From PKWO01 sp036384915 (lineage in GTDB: Bacteria; Pseudomonadota; Gammaproteobacteria; Burkholderiales; Burkholderiaceae_D), in contig DASVLJ010000054.1 in NCBI GenBank assembly GCA_036384915.1, positions 1 to 62,930 of the forward strand: a stretch of 62,930 nt of DNA. The letters run 5' to 3'. Below the pieces are notes generated by a model. That model searched no databases. It had not been told where the DNA came from and worked only from the letters and a program-made list of their open reading frames with translations. Made by a program: the position numbers and the translations under genes. How positions within the stretch are numbered: the stretch's first letter is position 1; the number at the start of each line of letters is the position of its first letter. Positions 1 through 8,340 of the stretch are shown here, one piece after another.

Positions 1-141
1 AGCGCGCAAAATGGCCGCAAATTTCGCGTCGGCACCCGCGTAGGCCGGCGGTTCAAATTGGATCCGCCTGCCGCAAGCTGCGAACCCAGGCAGGATGTGG
101 CTTGCGGTCAAATTTCGGGCCGGTCCGGTGAAATATTCGGG

Positions 142-813
142 TTAGCCCGCAAAAAACTTCCAATTGCCTTCGGAAACAATCTCGACGGTTCCGCCGGCCA
201 CCTTGATGGCGGTCTCGTCATCGATGGCGTAGGCCGGCACGCCAATGCCGGCCACCCACCTCTCGGCGTCTGCCATGGTATTTTCCGGCAGCATGGGATG
301 GTCCAGATGCGGGAAGATGGCGAAGTCGACGATGCCCAGGGCGCTGTCGCCGCCCGAAGGCGGCTGCCAATGGGTGAAATCCTTCCCGATGCGCGGCGTC
401 ATCACCATGCTGCCGGCGCTCAAGCCCACCCACACCTTGTCGTCCAGCGTCGGCAACAGGTCCGCCAGCCCGGATTGCCGCATCCAGTGGCACAGATAAA
501 GCGCGTCGCCGCCATTGACCAGCAGGACGTCGGCATTTTTCACCCAGGATACCCAGCGCTCATGCTCCAGGCTTGGCAGCGCGGTAAGTTCCAGCACCCC
601 AAGCGACTTCCAGCCCAGCTCGGCCATCGGGCAGTTGGGGTTCATGCCGCTGATGAAGCGCCACGCACCGGCCGGCGAGCCTTGAGGATGGCCGTAACCG
701 GCCGTGGGAATGCAAAGCGCGTTGCATTCGGCAATCGGCTTGCCCAACAGCTCAAGCAGCGCATTGCGGATGCTGGGGTTCTTGATGCCGGCAGAAGTGA
801 GAAGGTATTTCAT
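142..813 (-). CDS. Peptidase E-like (S51 family) protein
   Basis: The protein of about 223 residues has the class I glutamine amidotransferase-like fold of the S51 peptidase family (peptidase E, cyanophycinase). The nucleophile elbow GLSAGSM lies in the middle and is preceded by a VNGGDALYL segment. Family members are cytoplasmic serine peptidases that cleave Asp-X dipeptides or related substrates; the exact substrate cannot be read here. The start at 813 is chosen over an upstream in-frame codon at 888 because an AGGAG lies 8 bases before this ATG and the protein then begins MKYLLTSAG, typical of the family. It stands alone, facing away from the next gene. Confidence 0.8.
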   Translation of the reverse strand: MKYLLTSAGIKNPSIRNALLELLGKPIAECNALCIPTAGYGHPQGSPAGAWRFISGMNPNCPMAELGWKSLGVLELTALPSLEHERWVSWVKNADVLLVNGGDALYLCHWMRQSGLADLLPTLDDKVWVGLSAGSMVMTPRIGKDFTHWQPPSGGDSALGIVDFAIFPHLDHPMLPENTMADAERWVAGIGVPAYAIDDETAIKVAGGTVEIVSEGNWKFFAG

Positions 814-888
814 TGCGCCGCTCCTAGTCGATGGGGTGTGATGAAAGCATTGGCCGAAACCACGCTGCAGAGATCGGTCCGCCGCCAT

Positions 889-1117
889 CTTGACGCATGT
901 ACCCGTCCGAGACCAGCCCTTCCCGCGAATTGCGGCGAGACAACTATTTCAAGTCTCTTCCGCCAGGCCGATCAAGGCAATTCGCGATAACTCCCTCCAA
1001 GTCATGGTCTCGTAACAATGCTTAGCGATACTCTGCGCGGCATCACATTGTCACGGAGTTAACGGCGGGCGGATTGCTCTCCTGCTCGCTGTTTCGACCA
1101 ACCTATCCACGATAACT
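889..1117. other. Intergenic region between divergent genes
   Basis: This stretch separates the divergent peptidase E-like gene and the CpdB-like gene, so it should contain both promoters. I see no clear sigma-70 hexamers, operator or RNA gene in it. Confidence 0.4.
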
Positions 1118-3202
1118 ATGAAAAAAAATACCCTGATCCTGACGGCTTCCCTGGCAACCCTCGGCGCCTGCAGCAGCGGCGGCAACAACGCCTCGACGCA
1201 GCCGGCCATCCCCGAGGGCACGTCCGTCAACATGGCGCTGTTGGAAACCACCGACATCCACCAAAACGTACTGAGCTACAACTACTACAGCCTGGCACCC
1301 GATACCAGCCTCGGCCTGGAGCGCACCTCGACCCTGATCCAGTCCGCTCGCGCGGAAAATCCCAATAACGTCCTGCTCGACGACGGCGACGTCATCCAGG
1401 GCACGCTGCTGGGCGACTATCAGGCGGCCGCCGCGCCGGTTTCCTGCAGCGGCACGCTGGCGGTGCACAAGGTCATGAATGCGCTCAAGTATGACGGCGG
1501 CGGCATGGGCAACCATGAATTCAACTACGGCTTGGGCTTCCTGGAGCAAGTCACCAACACCAATTTCGGCATTCCCGGCATTACCGCGCCGGTCAACTGC
1601 GGCGCGCCGGCTTTCCCGCTCGTGCTGTCGAACGTGGTGGGCGTCTCCAGCCAGAAGCCGATCTTCAATCCCTATGCCGTCATCACCAAGCAATTCACCG
1701 CGACCAAGCCGGACGGCACAACCATGACGGTGCCGGTCAACGTCGGCATCATGAGTTTCGTGCCGCCGCAAATCATGGATTGGGACCAGGGGCATCTGGC
1801 GGGAAATGTAACCGTTACCGGCCTGCAGGAAACCGCCAATACCTACGTGCCGCAATTGCGCAGCGCCGGTGCGGACCTGGTCGTCGCCCTGTCGCACGGC
1901 GGGCTGGATGCGTCGCCTTACAGCCCGAAGATGGAAAACGGCAGCTTGTACCTGGCGAACACCGGCATCGACGCCTTGCTGCTCGGCCACTCGCATCTGA
2001 TCTTCCCGGCGGCAAAGGAAGCAGGCGGCCCGGCAATCGATCCTTCGCTGGCGGCCTTGCCGTCGAATCTGGTGGACACCACCAACGGCTTCGTCAACGG
2101 CGTGCCGGCCGTGATGGCGCAGAGCTGGGGCCGCCGCCTGGGTATCATCAAGATGACCTTGCAATACCAGGGCGGAAAATGGGTCGTGCAGAAAGGCCGG
2201 ACATCGGTCGAGGCGCGCGGCTTCAAATACACCGACGGCAAGACCGTCGTTGCCGCCGATCCGGCCATCGAACCGCTGGTCGATACGGAGCACAAGGCAA
2301 CCATCGCCTACGCCACCCAGCCCTTGGGCACGACAACCAGCTATGAAATGTCGGCCTTCTTCGCCATGGTGGGCGACGTCAGCGCCTTGCAAATCGTCAA
2401 CCAGGCGCAAATCGACTATATCTCCAACTACATCGCCAACTCCACCGATGCGACCCTGGCGAGCTACAAATCGATTCCCGTGATTTCGTGCAGCGCGCCG
2501 TTCAAGGCCGGCCGCAACGGGCCGACCGACTTCACCGACGTCGCCCCCGGCGCCACGTCGGCCGCGCCCTTCGCCCTGCAAGTGCGCAACCCCGGCGATT
2601 TGTACCTCTACAATAACAACAACATCCAGGCGGTGAAAATCAAGGGTTCCGACCTGAAGAACTGGCTGGAAACCTCGGCCAAGCAGTTCGCGCAGATCAA
2701 CCCGGCCACGACGACCGAGCAAGACCTGGTGCCGTCGTATTCGGCGATCTACAACTACGACGTCTTCTACGCGACCAACAATGCCCTGCAATACCAGATC
2801 GACGTGACGCAGCCCGTGGGCAGCCGCATCGTCAACCTGACTTATAACGGCAAGGCGGTGGCGCCGACCGACGATTTCATCGTGGCGACGAACAACTACC
2901 GCGCAGGCGGCGGCGGCAATTTCCCCGGCATCGACGGCAGCAAGACCATCATCCAATCGCCGGATGCGAACCAGGCCGTGGTCGCCGCTTACATCAAGAA
3001 GCAAGGCGCGCTGACCGTGGCAGGCAATGCAAGCGGGCATAGCTGGAGCTTCGTCAAGGTCGCGACGCAAGGGCCGGTCATTTTGCGTTCCGCCCCCGGC
3101 AAGATGGCGATTGCGCAAAGCCTGGGCCTCTCCCGCGTTACCGCCGAGGGCGCCGTGGATGCGAACGGCTTCGCGCACTATGCAATTGATTTGAGCAAGT
3201 AA
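1118..3202 (+). CDS. CpdB-like 5'-nucleotidase / 2',3'-cyclic phosphodiesterase lipoprotein
   Basis: The 694-residue protein starts with a lipoprotein signal peptide ending in a lipobox (LGAC, Cys18), so it is probably anchored in an envelope membrane and faces the periplasm. The metallophosphatase domain shows the metal-binding blocks in order: D46-x-H48 (ETTDIH), GNHEFNYG near residue 131, LSHGG near 257 and LLGHSHLIF near 289. The C-terminal half matches the 5'-nucleotidase substrate domain (YLYNNNNIQAVKIKG and a later YRAGGGGNFPG). The family hydrolyses 2',3'-cyclic nucleotides and 3'- or 5'-nucleotides to salvage nucleosides and phosphate. The length fits CpdB-type enzymes of 600-700 residues. 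Long open frames on the opposite strand here are codon-bias shadows. Confidence 0.85.
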   Translation: MKKNTLILTASLATLGACSSGGNNASTQPAIPEGTSVNMALLETTDIHQNVLSYNYYSLAPDTSLGLERTSTLIQSARAENPNNVLLDDGDVIQGTLLGDYQAAAAPVSCSGTLAVHKVMNALKYDGGGMGNHEFNYGLGFLEQVTNTNFGIPGITAPVNCGAPAFPLVLSNVVGVSSQKPIFNPYAVITKQFTATKPDGTTMTVPVNVGIMSFVPPQIMDWDQGHLAGNVTVTGLQETANTYVPQLRSAGADLVVALSHGGLDASPYSPKMENGSLYLANTGIDALLLGHSHLIFPAAKEAGGPAIDPSLAALPSNLVDTTNGFVNGVPAVMAQSWGRRLGIIKMTLQYQGGKWVVQKGRTSVEARGFKYTDGKTVVAADPAIEPLVDTEHKATIAYATQPLGTTTSYEMSAFFAMVGDVSALQIVNQAQIDYISNYIANSTDATLASYKSIPVISCSAPFKAGRNGPTDFTDVAPGATSAAPFALQVRNPGDLYLYNNNNIQAVKIKGSDLKNWLETSAKQFAQINPATTTEQDLVPSYSAIYNYDVFYATNNALQYQIDVTQPVGSRIVNLTYNGKAVAPTDDFIVATNNYRAGGGGNFPGIDGSKTIIQSPDANQAVVAAYIKKQGALTVAGNASGHSWSFVKVATQGPVILRSAPGKMAIAQSLGLSRVTAEGAVDANGFAHYAIDLSK

Positions 3203-3222
3203 GCAACTGACAAGGTAGTGTT

Positions 3223-3260
3223 GGGAATCGGATGCGCAACACAGCGTGTGTCCGATTCCC
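3223..3260 (+). terminator. Inverted repeat between the CpdB-like and Sel1 genes
   Basis: GGGAATCGGA (3223-3232) is exactly complementary to TCCGATTCCC (3251-3260) across an 18-base loop. It follows the CpdB-like stop and precedes the Sel1 lipoprotein start at 3277. There is no T-run, so it may be a terminator or attenuating hairpin or a regulatory stem; I cannot decide between these. Confidence 0.4.
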
Positions 3261-3276
3261 TTGCAATGTGCAAACG

Positions 3277-4035
3277 ATGAAATTCATGATGTCACCATTC
3301 AGCAAGGCCCTGGCCTTATCCGCATGCGCCGTGTCGATGGCGTGCACACAAGTTGCAGCGCCGCCGACCAGCGCGCAAATCGAATCGGCGGGCATGCTGG
3401 CCCAAGGTACGCACCAGGCAACCGCCATCGCGCAACTGACGGCCTGGGCCAAACAAGGTTCGCCCATCGCGCAACGTGAATTGGCACTGACCTACCTCAA
3501 CTGGCCGGAGCATGATGCGGAAGCGCGCAACTGGATGCAGAGCGCGGCAAAAGGCGGCGACGCGGATGCCCAATTTATGCTGGCCGAGGCCCTATACAAA
3601 GGCATATGTGGGTTGCATGCCGACCACGCGCAGGCCTGGGCTTGGTATGAAAAAGCCGCATTGCAAAACAACGGCAAAGCCAGCTTCATGCTCGCCAGAA
3701 TGGCCAAGTACGGCGACGGCACCGCACAGAACCTGCAGGAATCCATACGCTGGCTGCAAGCATCGAGCGACCAGGGCAATGCCCAGGCCATGTTCCTGCT
3801 GTCGAACGCCTATTCGTCCGGCGAAGGGATAGCCAAAGATGACGCAAAGGCCAGGGAATGGCTGGAGAAATCCGCCGCCGGGGACTACCCCGTAGCGATC
3901 CAGGCGCTGGCGATGAGCCTCGACAGCCGGGAGGCCAAAAATGCCGAACAAAGCGCAGCCGACGCCACGCGCGCGCGTCTTTTGCTCAAGGAAGCGAATG
4001 ACGAGCGGCTGATGCATTGGAAGAATTATCAGTAG
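3277..4035 (+). CDS. Sel1-repeat (TPR-like) lipoprotein
   Basis: The protein of about 252 residues has a short N-terminal signal with a probable lipobox (VSMAC). It is followed by Sel1-like repeats: blocks such as A-x-Q-x-x-L-A with YEKAA and WLQAS at about 36-residue spacing, covering residues 50 to 210. Sel1 repeats form alpha-helical solenoids that bind other proteins, often at the envelope, and no catalytic domain is present. The start is placed at 3277 because the hydrophobic segment follows directly; an in-frame ATG at 3232 would add 15 non-signal residues and lies inside the hairpin. The binding partner is unknown. Confidence 0.75.
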   Translation: MKFMMSPFSKALALSACAVSMACTQVAAPPTSAQIESAGMLAQGTHQATAIAQLTAWAKQGSPIAQRELALTYLNWPEHDAEARNWMQSAAKGGDADAQFMLAEALYKGICGLHADHAQAWAWYEKAALQNNGKASFMLARMAKYGDGTAQNLQESIRWLQASSDQGNAQAMFLLSNAYSSGEGIAKDDAKAREWLEKSAAGDYPVAIQALAMSLDSREAKNAEQSAADATRARLLLKEANDERLMHWKNYQ

Positions 4036-4221
4036 CGCTTTCGCGGAAAGAGTCCTCCCCCACGCCTACGCGCCAGGCATTGCAAAGCGTGCGGCAGACG
4101 CCCGAAGATGCCGCATGCGCATCGCCACCAATCGAATCTGTGCGTGCCGCGCGGCAAAATTGCATCGGACAAAGGCTTAACGCATAATCGCGTGTCCACG
4201 AACCTGCAGAGGAAGCACGCG

Positions 4222-4746
4222 ATGCAAGCAACATCCATGGCAATCATCACGGCGCTATTGCTCTCACTCGTCGTGCCGGGTGCTGTGTACGCCCAACAGG
4301 CAAGCAATGAGGCGACTCAAGACGTCGCCCGCCCTCTTCCCGACACCTTCGACCCCAAACGCAACGCCTTGAACGATCTGCAAACGGCCCTCGCCCTTGC
4401 CGGCCAACAGCACAAGAGAGTGCTCGTCGATCTGGGCGGCTCCTGGTGCAAGGCTTGCCTGGAACTGGATCAGTTCTTTGAACAGAATCCGGACCTGAAG
4501 CAACAGCGCGACGCCGCATTCATCTGGCTCAAAGTCAATGTCAGCGAAGAAAACAAGAACGACGAATTGGTAAAGAAACTTCCCTGGTTCATCGGATATC
4601 CACATTGGTTCGTGCTGGACGAAAATGGAAAGGTCCTGCACACCTCCTTCGCCCAAGACACGCGGGAGGACTTGCAAGCATTCCTGACGAAGTGGGGAGG
4701 CAATCAAACTTCGCCGGAAAGGGAAAATGCCGGGTCGGCACAATAG
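4222..4746 (+). CDS. Secreted thioredoxin-fold protein (WCKAC active site)
   Basis: The 174-residue protein has a cleavable signal peptide (hydrophobic AIITALLLSLVVPGAVYA, cut before QQA). It then has a thioredoxin-like domain with the redox motif WCKAC preceded by VLVDLGGS. This resembles the C-terminal thioredoxin domain of DsbD-like and DUF255-like proteins (WC-x-x-C in a 'G-x-x-WCKAC' context), so it probably acts as a periplasmic thiol-disulfide reductant. The cis-proline region is visible as GYPHWFVLD. The start at 4222 is chosen because the signal begins there; the open frame extends upstream to 4108 but those residues are polar. No partner gene is adjacent. Confidence 0.8.
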   Translation: MQATSMAIITALLLSLVVPGAVYAQQASNEATQDVARPLPDTFDPKRNALNDLQTALALAGQQHKRVLVDLGGSWCKACLELDQFFEQNPDLKQQRDAAFIWLKVNVSEENKNDELVKKLPWFIGYPHWFVLDENGKVLHTSFAQDTREDLQAFLTKWGGNQTSPERENAGSAQ

Positions 4747-4875
4747 CGCATCAGGAATCGGGGCACCTCATCTCGGTGACGGCTGCGCTTATCTCATGCG
4801 GCGCAATCGGCTTCAAAATGGGCGCCAGGCAAGCCCGCTGTTGCACGGCGCGCGACAAGCGTGCGATGATGCCGC

Positions 4876-5511
4876 ATGGCTGCCGCGAAAAAAGAACCGC
4901 CGGTTCTGACCTTCACCAGCGCGTCGAAACTTGAGGCGCACATGAGCCGCGAACCAAGGGATTCCGCAGGATTCTGGCTCAAGCTGTCGAAGGCGGGAGC
5001 GCCCGCCGCCACGATCAACAAAGAAGAGGCGATAGAAGCCGCGCTATGCTGCGGCTGGATCGACGGCCAGCTCGGCAAATTCGATGAGCACTATTATCTC
5101 GTCCGCATGACACCGCGCCGCCCCGGCAGCCGCTGGTCTGCGAAAAACCGCGCGACCGCGATCGGCTTGGCGGAGCAAGACCGCCTCAGGCCGGCCGGGC
5201 TCGCCGAGATCGAAGCGGCAAAGGCCGACGGCCGATGGGAAGCCGCCTACGCCTCCCAGGCGAATGCGGAGATTCCGGACGACCTGGCCGCGGCGCTCGC
5301 GGCTGACGCGTCTGCGCGACGCTTCTTCGATACCCTGGATAAAGCCAATCGCTTCTCCATCATCTACCGGGTGAACGACGCCAAACGGCCGGAAACGCGC
5401 ACCAAGCGTATTGCGCAATTCGTGGAAATGTTGGCTCGGGGGGAGACGATTCATCCAGTCAAGAAGGGCGGCGTTGCAGATCGGAAAAGCGTAGTGCCTT
5501 CCGACGGATGA
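4876..5511 (+). CDS. YdeI/OmpD-associated family protein
   Basis: The 211-residue protein matches the YdeI family by its segments GFWLKLSKAG, EAIEAALCCGWIDGQ, RMTPRRPGSRWSAKNR and the C-terminal KRIAQFVEMLARGE. Family members are small cytosolic proteins annotated as OmpD-associated or bacteriocin-protection proteins, with no firmly known biochemical role. It is a single gene, separated from its upstream neighbour by about 130 bases. The last 20 residues look less conserved. Confidence 0.75.
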   Translation: MAAAKKEPPVLTFTSASKLEAHMSREPRDSAGFWLKLSKAGAPAATINKEEAIEAALCCGWIDGQLGKFDEHYYLVRMTPRRPGSRWSAKNRATAIGLAEQDRLRPAGLAEIEAAKADGRWEAAYASQANAEIPDDLAAALAADASARRFFDTLDKANRFSIIYRVNDAKRPETRTKRIAQFVEMLARGETIHPVKKGGVADRKSVVPSDG

Positions 5512-5628
5512 GAGTGTGCAGCCCAGTGCGCCGGATAATGCATTTGGCTCATTCGAATCACGGCGCTTAGCCGTTGGTACGCAAAGGCGGCATCCCAAAT
5601 GCATCTTTGATATGCCACCTCATCATGC

Positions 5629-5679
5629 GGCGCATAACGCTTCGCTAATGACGCCCTACTTGATGCGCCTCGCCGCGTT
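5629..5679. repeat. Dispersed 51-bp repeat, copy 1
   Basis: The segment matches 8177-8227 over 51 bases with a handful of substitutions, sharing CGCTTCGCTAATGACGC and GATGCGCC/ATTGCGCC blocks. The core 'GCGCATTACGCTTCGCTAATG' type palindrome is a common dispersed element in proteobacteria. The two copies bracket the genes at 5710-8109 at the start of the accessory island. Confidence 0.65.
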
Positions 5680-5709
5680 GCCCCATATATCCCAAGCGAA
5701 TACGGAAGC

Positions 5710-6864
5710 TCAATCGTCCTCGGCAGTGGCGTAGCCGTATATGGCCCCAAGGAGGCCCGCTGTTCCCGCCGCAAGCCCAACCGGCCAGGACAGGAGCGCC
5801 GCAGCTCCCCATCCCGCAATGCCAGCCAGCGTTCCCCATCCCAGCGCTCCCTTGATCCCGCTCTCCGAAGCGGAGGCGTTGACCTTGTCGATTGTGCTCA
5901 CATCGGAAGTTGAATCCTGGTTGCCTGGCGAGAGCGATTGATTGCTGCTTTGACTCGGCGAAGCCAAGGGTGTCACGGTCTGCGGCACCTGCACGGCGGG
6001 AGCGCCGACGTCCGTTGCAACAGTTTCACTGACGGACTTTTCCGTCATTGTCCCATTACTCAAACGGCGATATAGCGTGGCATGGCAGGTGAAGCCGTTG
6101 GGAATGTGATCTATCGCGAAGTTGGTGAAGTCGCTCTTGTCGTTTTTATCCACCGTCGAGTTTATCCTTTCGGCCATGTAGGCGGGATAGCCAGGATTGG
6201 TCGTTACGGTGTAGCTAAATGCGCGTTTTTCAGTATTCGGCCCGCCCTTCAAATAGTTTTCGAGAGGCTGTTCAACCTGGCTGAAATGGCTGAGGCTGTT
6301 GAAATTATTGCTCAATGCCGTGCCGAGGAACATGTTTTTGGCGGCACTTGGCCCGCCGAATTGCCCGCGCACCGCATGCATGCGCGTCAAGGCCTGCTTC
6401 CGCGTAATCTTGGATGGGTCGGCCAGGTAGCCTTTATCCTTCCATTTACTCATGCCGGGCGGATCGGCCGGAGAGGTTGTGCTTTGCATTTTCAGCACAT
6501 CCTTGCTCACGGTTCCCGGCATGCTGCCGCTAAAGCCGTTAGTCGGGAACGTGCTGCGGGAGGACAAATCGAGATCGGCCGGCGGTGTCGTGTCTATCAT
6601 TCTTTGCACCGGCGTATCGCCATTTGCCGGCAAGCCCTGCCTGCGGCTCAAGGTAGAGCCTCCGTTGATTGCTTCGCACCATCTGGATTGCCTCACGGCG
6701 TATGGGCTTTGCCCTATCATCTGGGCCAGCTTCAATTGCCGGGCGGTCGAGTCGCGATTATCCTGGAAGCTGCTTTTCCCTGCGCCCGATTGCAGCCCGT
6801 TTTGTTCCGAGCGGGAGGCTGCGGAGTGGTCATCTCGTCGAGGAAGCGTTTCTCTCATGATCAT
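5710..6864 (-). CDS. Tagged effector-like protein with C-terminal Gly/Ala-rich membrane segment
   Basis: This 384-residue protein is not assigned to a named family. Residues 33-56 (FQDNRDSTARQLKLAQMIG, then QSP) resemble the 'F-x-DNR..Q-x-KL..SP' tag of eCIS-associated cargo and are shared in spirit with the genes at 7159-8109 and 10845-11684. Residues 163-200 (H-x3-RGQFGGP, then N-M-F, NN, H and E) look like a diverged version of the nuclease-like motif of the toxin at 10845. Residues 340-380 form a glycine/alanine-rich hydrophobic hairpin (GALGWGTLAGIAGW, then LLSWPVGLAAGTAGLL) that could insert into a membrane. The start at 6864 has no strong ribosome-binding site; a second ATG lies at 6858. 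A dyad operator lies about 85 bases upstream. Confidence 0.6.
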   Translation of the reverse strand: MIMRETLPRRDDHSAASRSEQNGLQSGAGKSSFQDNRDSTARQLKLAQMIGQSPYAVRQSRWCEAINGGSTLSRRQGLPANGDTPVQRMIDTTPPADLDLSSRSTFPTNGFSGSMPGTVSKDVLKMQSTTSPADPPGMSKWKDKGYLADPSKITRKQALTRMHAVRGQFGGPSAAKNMFLGTALSNNFNSLSHFSQVEQPLENYLKGGPNTEKRAFSYTVTTNPGYPAYMAERINSTVDKNDKSDFTNFAIDHIPNGFTCHATLYRRLSNGTMTEKSVSETVATDVGAPAVQVPQTVTPLASPSQSSNQSLSPGNQDSTSDVSTIDKVNASASESGIKGALGWGTLAGIAGWGAAALLSWPVGLAAGTAGLLGAIYGYATAEDD

Positions 6865-6920
6865 TCGAGGCCATTATTCCATCCGGGGAGAATGCGCTGG
6901 CAGCCGCAGGCCGGTTTATG

Positions 6921-6965
6921 ATGATTGCACGATTTTTTCGCCAGTCAAGCTGTCAGAGTTGACAG
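6921..6965 (-). promoter_or_regulatory. Candidate LuxR-type dyad and promoter of the gene at 5710-6864
   Basis: CTGTCAGAGTTGACAG (6950-6965) is a 16-base dyad with one mismatch, of the form CT-N12-AG. On the minus strand it is followed by an AAAAATCG-like core and a weak -10 hexamer AATCAT (6926 to 6921). The dyad centre is 36.5 bases from the end of that hexamer, 11 bases (about one helical turn) less than at the two sister promoters near 11770 and 16456. Confidence 0.5.
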
Positions 6966-7158
6966 GGCATGGGCATGGCAGGTCCGAGAAGGGTACGCCT
7001 GCCTATAGATGTGTATCCTTCGTCACATGCGGCGATAAGGCATTCGGCTCGCCATAAGCCCCTCGCCAGCATGAGGATTATCGATCCCAACTATCTTGCC
7101 GCAAAAAGCAAATGGCGGGCCGGCGCAATAGTGTGCGTGAGATCGGGTGGACAAGCAG

Positions 7159-8109
7159 TCAGTCCACCGGCTCAAGTGTGCAATTTTCGGCAGTCACTGC
7201 TTTTACCTTCCATTCTTTTTGATCAAAGCCAAAAATCTGCGCATCCTGTACGGGAAGCGCTTTGGGTTTCGCATAATTTTCGTCCAGATAAGCCGCCTGC
7301 AATTGCTCCAGCGTTACAACAACGTCGGACCGTACCACCGCCGCCGGCGGCGCGTAATCCGTAACAAACAAGTCCTCCGCCAATTGGCCGGTACCCTTTT
7401 GGTGATTCCATCCTTGCACCGATTTGACCATCGCCAGTCGGGTTGCGTCGTTCATTTCGGCAAATCGATCATTGAGAAACCGAACCGGCGATTCCAGCAT
7501 GTTGACGAAATAGTCGGGATCACTGACGTATTCCGCGAGATTTCCACCTCCCCAAGGCTGGCGCCCCGTTCCCACTTGCGCCACGTCCATGAATGCACCA
7601 AGAATCTGCTGGCCGTCTTCGGATGTTTTTCCTGACACACAACCAATGATGTATCGTGCAACCTGGCTCAGCGCCCAAGTCATTTTGAGCAAGGCTAAGG
7701 CATTCTCCTTGTTCACCCCATCAATTTGGCCGGCATCCGCCGCCGTATTGATAAAGGTTTCAAGCGCCAATGCGCCACCCGTTTTCGCTTTGGCCGTGGC
7801 AACACCCAGACGCGTTCCCAGTTCGGCCTTCAAAGCCAATATATCCTCATCGGAAACGACTCGTTGCACCGGCGCAGCTTGAAGCTGCATTGGCATAGTC
7901 TGCCTTCGCGCACTTACGTCGGCCAGTTGCTTGCGCTGGGCGATGATACGCGGGCTGTTATCGACCAAATCGTTCAGTTTGCGCTGCGCAGTGACACGGG
8001 GACTATCTGCTACCATGGCTCCCAAGGGGGTATCAAGCGCGGTCATCTTGGGCCGCTCCTGGATTGCCTGAGCATGCTCTTGATTTTCCCGGCCCTGTGC
8101 AGTTCTCAT
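7159..8109 (-). CDS. Tagged effector-like protein of unknown function
   Basis: The protein of about 316 residues has no family I recognise. Its N-terminal residues 34-62 hold two tandem copies of a tag, ADSPRVTAQRKL and DNSPRIIAQRKQL, of the type found at the start of cargo proteins of extracellular contractile injection systems. The rest is mostly helical and ends in LEPVD. The start at 8109 is preferred over the upstream codon at 8184 because AAGGA lies about 7 bases before it and the 25 extra residues look non-coding. It lies between the tagged gene at 5710 and the caspase-kinase gene, on the same strand, 294 bases upstream of the former. Its AT content is intermediate. Confidence 0.6.
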   Translation of the reverse strand: MRTAQGRENQEHAQAIQERPKMTALDTPLGAMVADSPRVTAQRKLNDLVDNSPRIIAQRKQLADVSARRQTMPMQLQAAPVQRVVSDEDILALKAELGTRLGVATAKAKTGGALALETFINTAADAGQIDGVNKENALALLKMTWALSQVARYIIGCVSGKTSEDGQQILGAFMDVAQVGTGRQPWGGGNLAEYVSDPDYFVNMLESPVRFLNDRFAEMNDATRLAMVKSVQGWNHQKGTGQLAEDLFVTDYAPPAAVVRSDVVVTLEQLQAAYLDENYAKPKALPVQDAQIFGFDQKEWKVKAVTAENCTLEPVD

Positions 8110-8176
8110 GCTGACGATCCTTTTTATTATTACGACTGTATTACGCAGCCTGTTACCGATACAAGCTACCGGTATA

Positions 8177-8249
8177 CGGCGCATTACGCTTCGCTAATGA
8201 CGCACTACTTATTGCGCCTTACCGCGTTACTTATTGCGCCTTACCGCGT
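8177..8249. repeat. Dispersed 51-bp repeat, copy 2, with 22-bp tandem duplication
   Basis: 8177-8227 repeats the segment at 5629-5679. Its last 22 bases (8206-8227) are immediately duplicated exactly at 8228-8249, with the unit starting ACTTATTGCGCC. This lies in the intergenic space between the gene starting at 8109 and the end of the caspase-kinase gene. Confidence 0.7.
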
Positions 8250-8340
8250 TGATTTATTCAATTTTCCGAAATCGGGCACATTGCAAATCAATGACTTACG
8301 CATGACCTTATTGGTGAAAAACGATTAAATCAGCGCTTCC

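Noticed and set aside
1103..3178. A 691-codon open frame antisense to the CpdB-like gene
   Set aside because: Codon-bias shadow of a high-G+C gene; no family match or ribosome-binding site, while the plus-strand frame has clear catalytic motifs.
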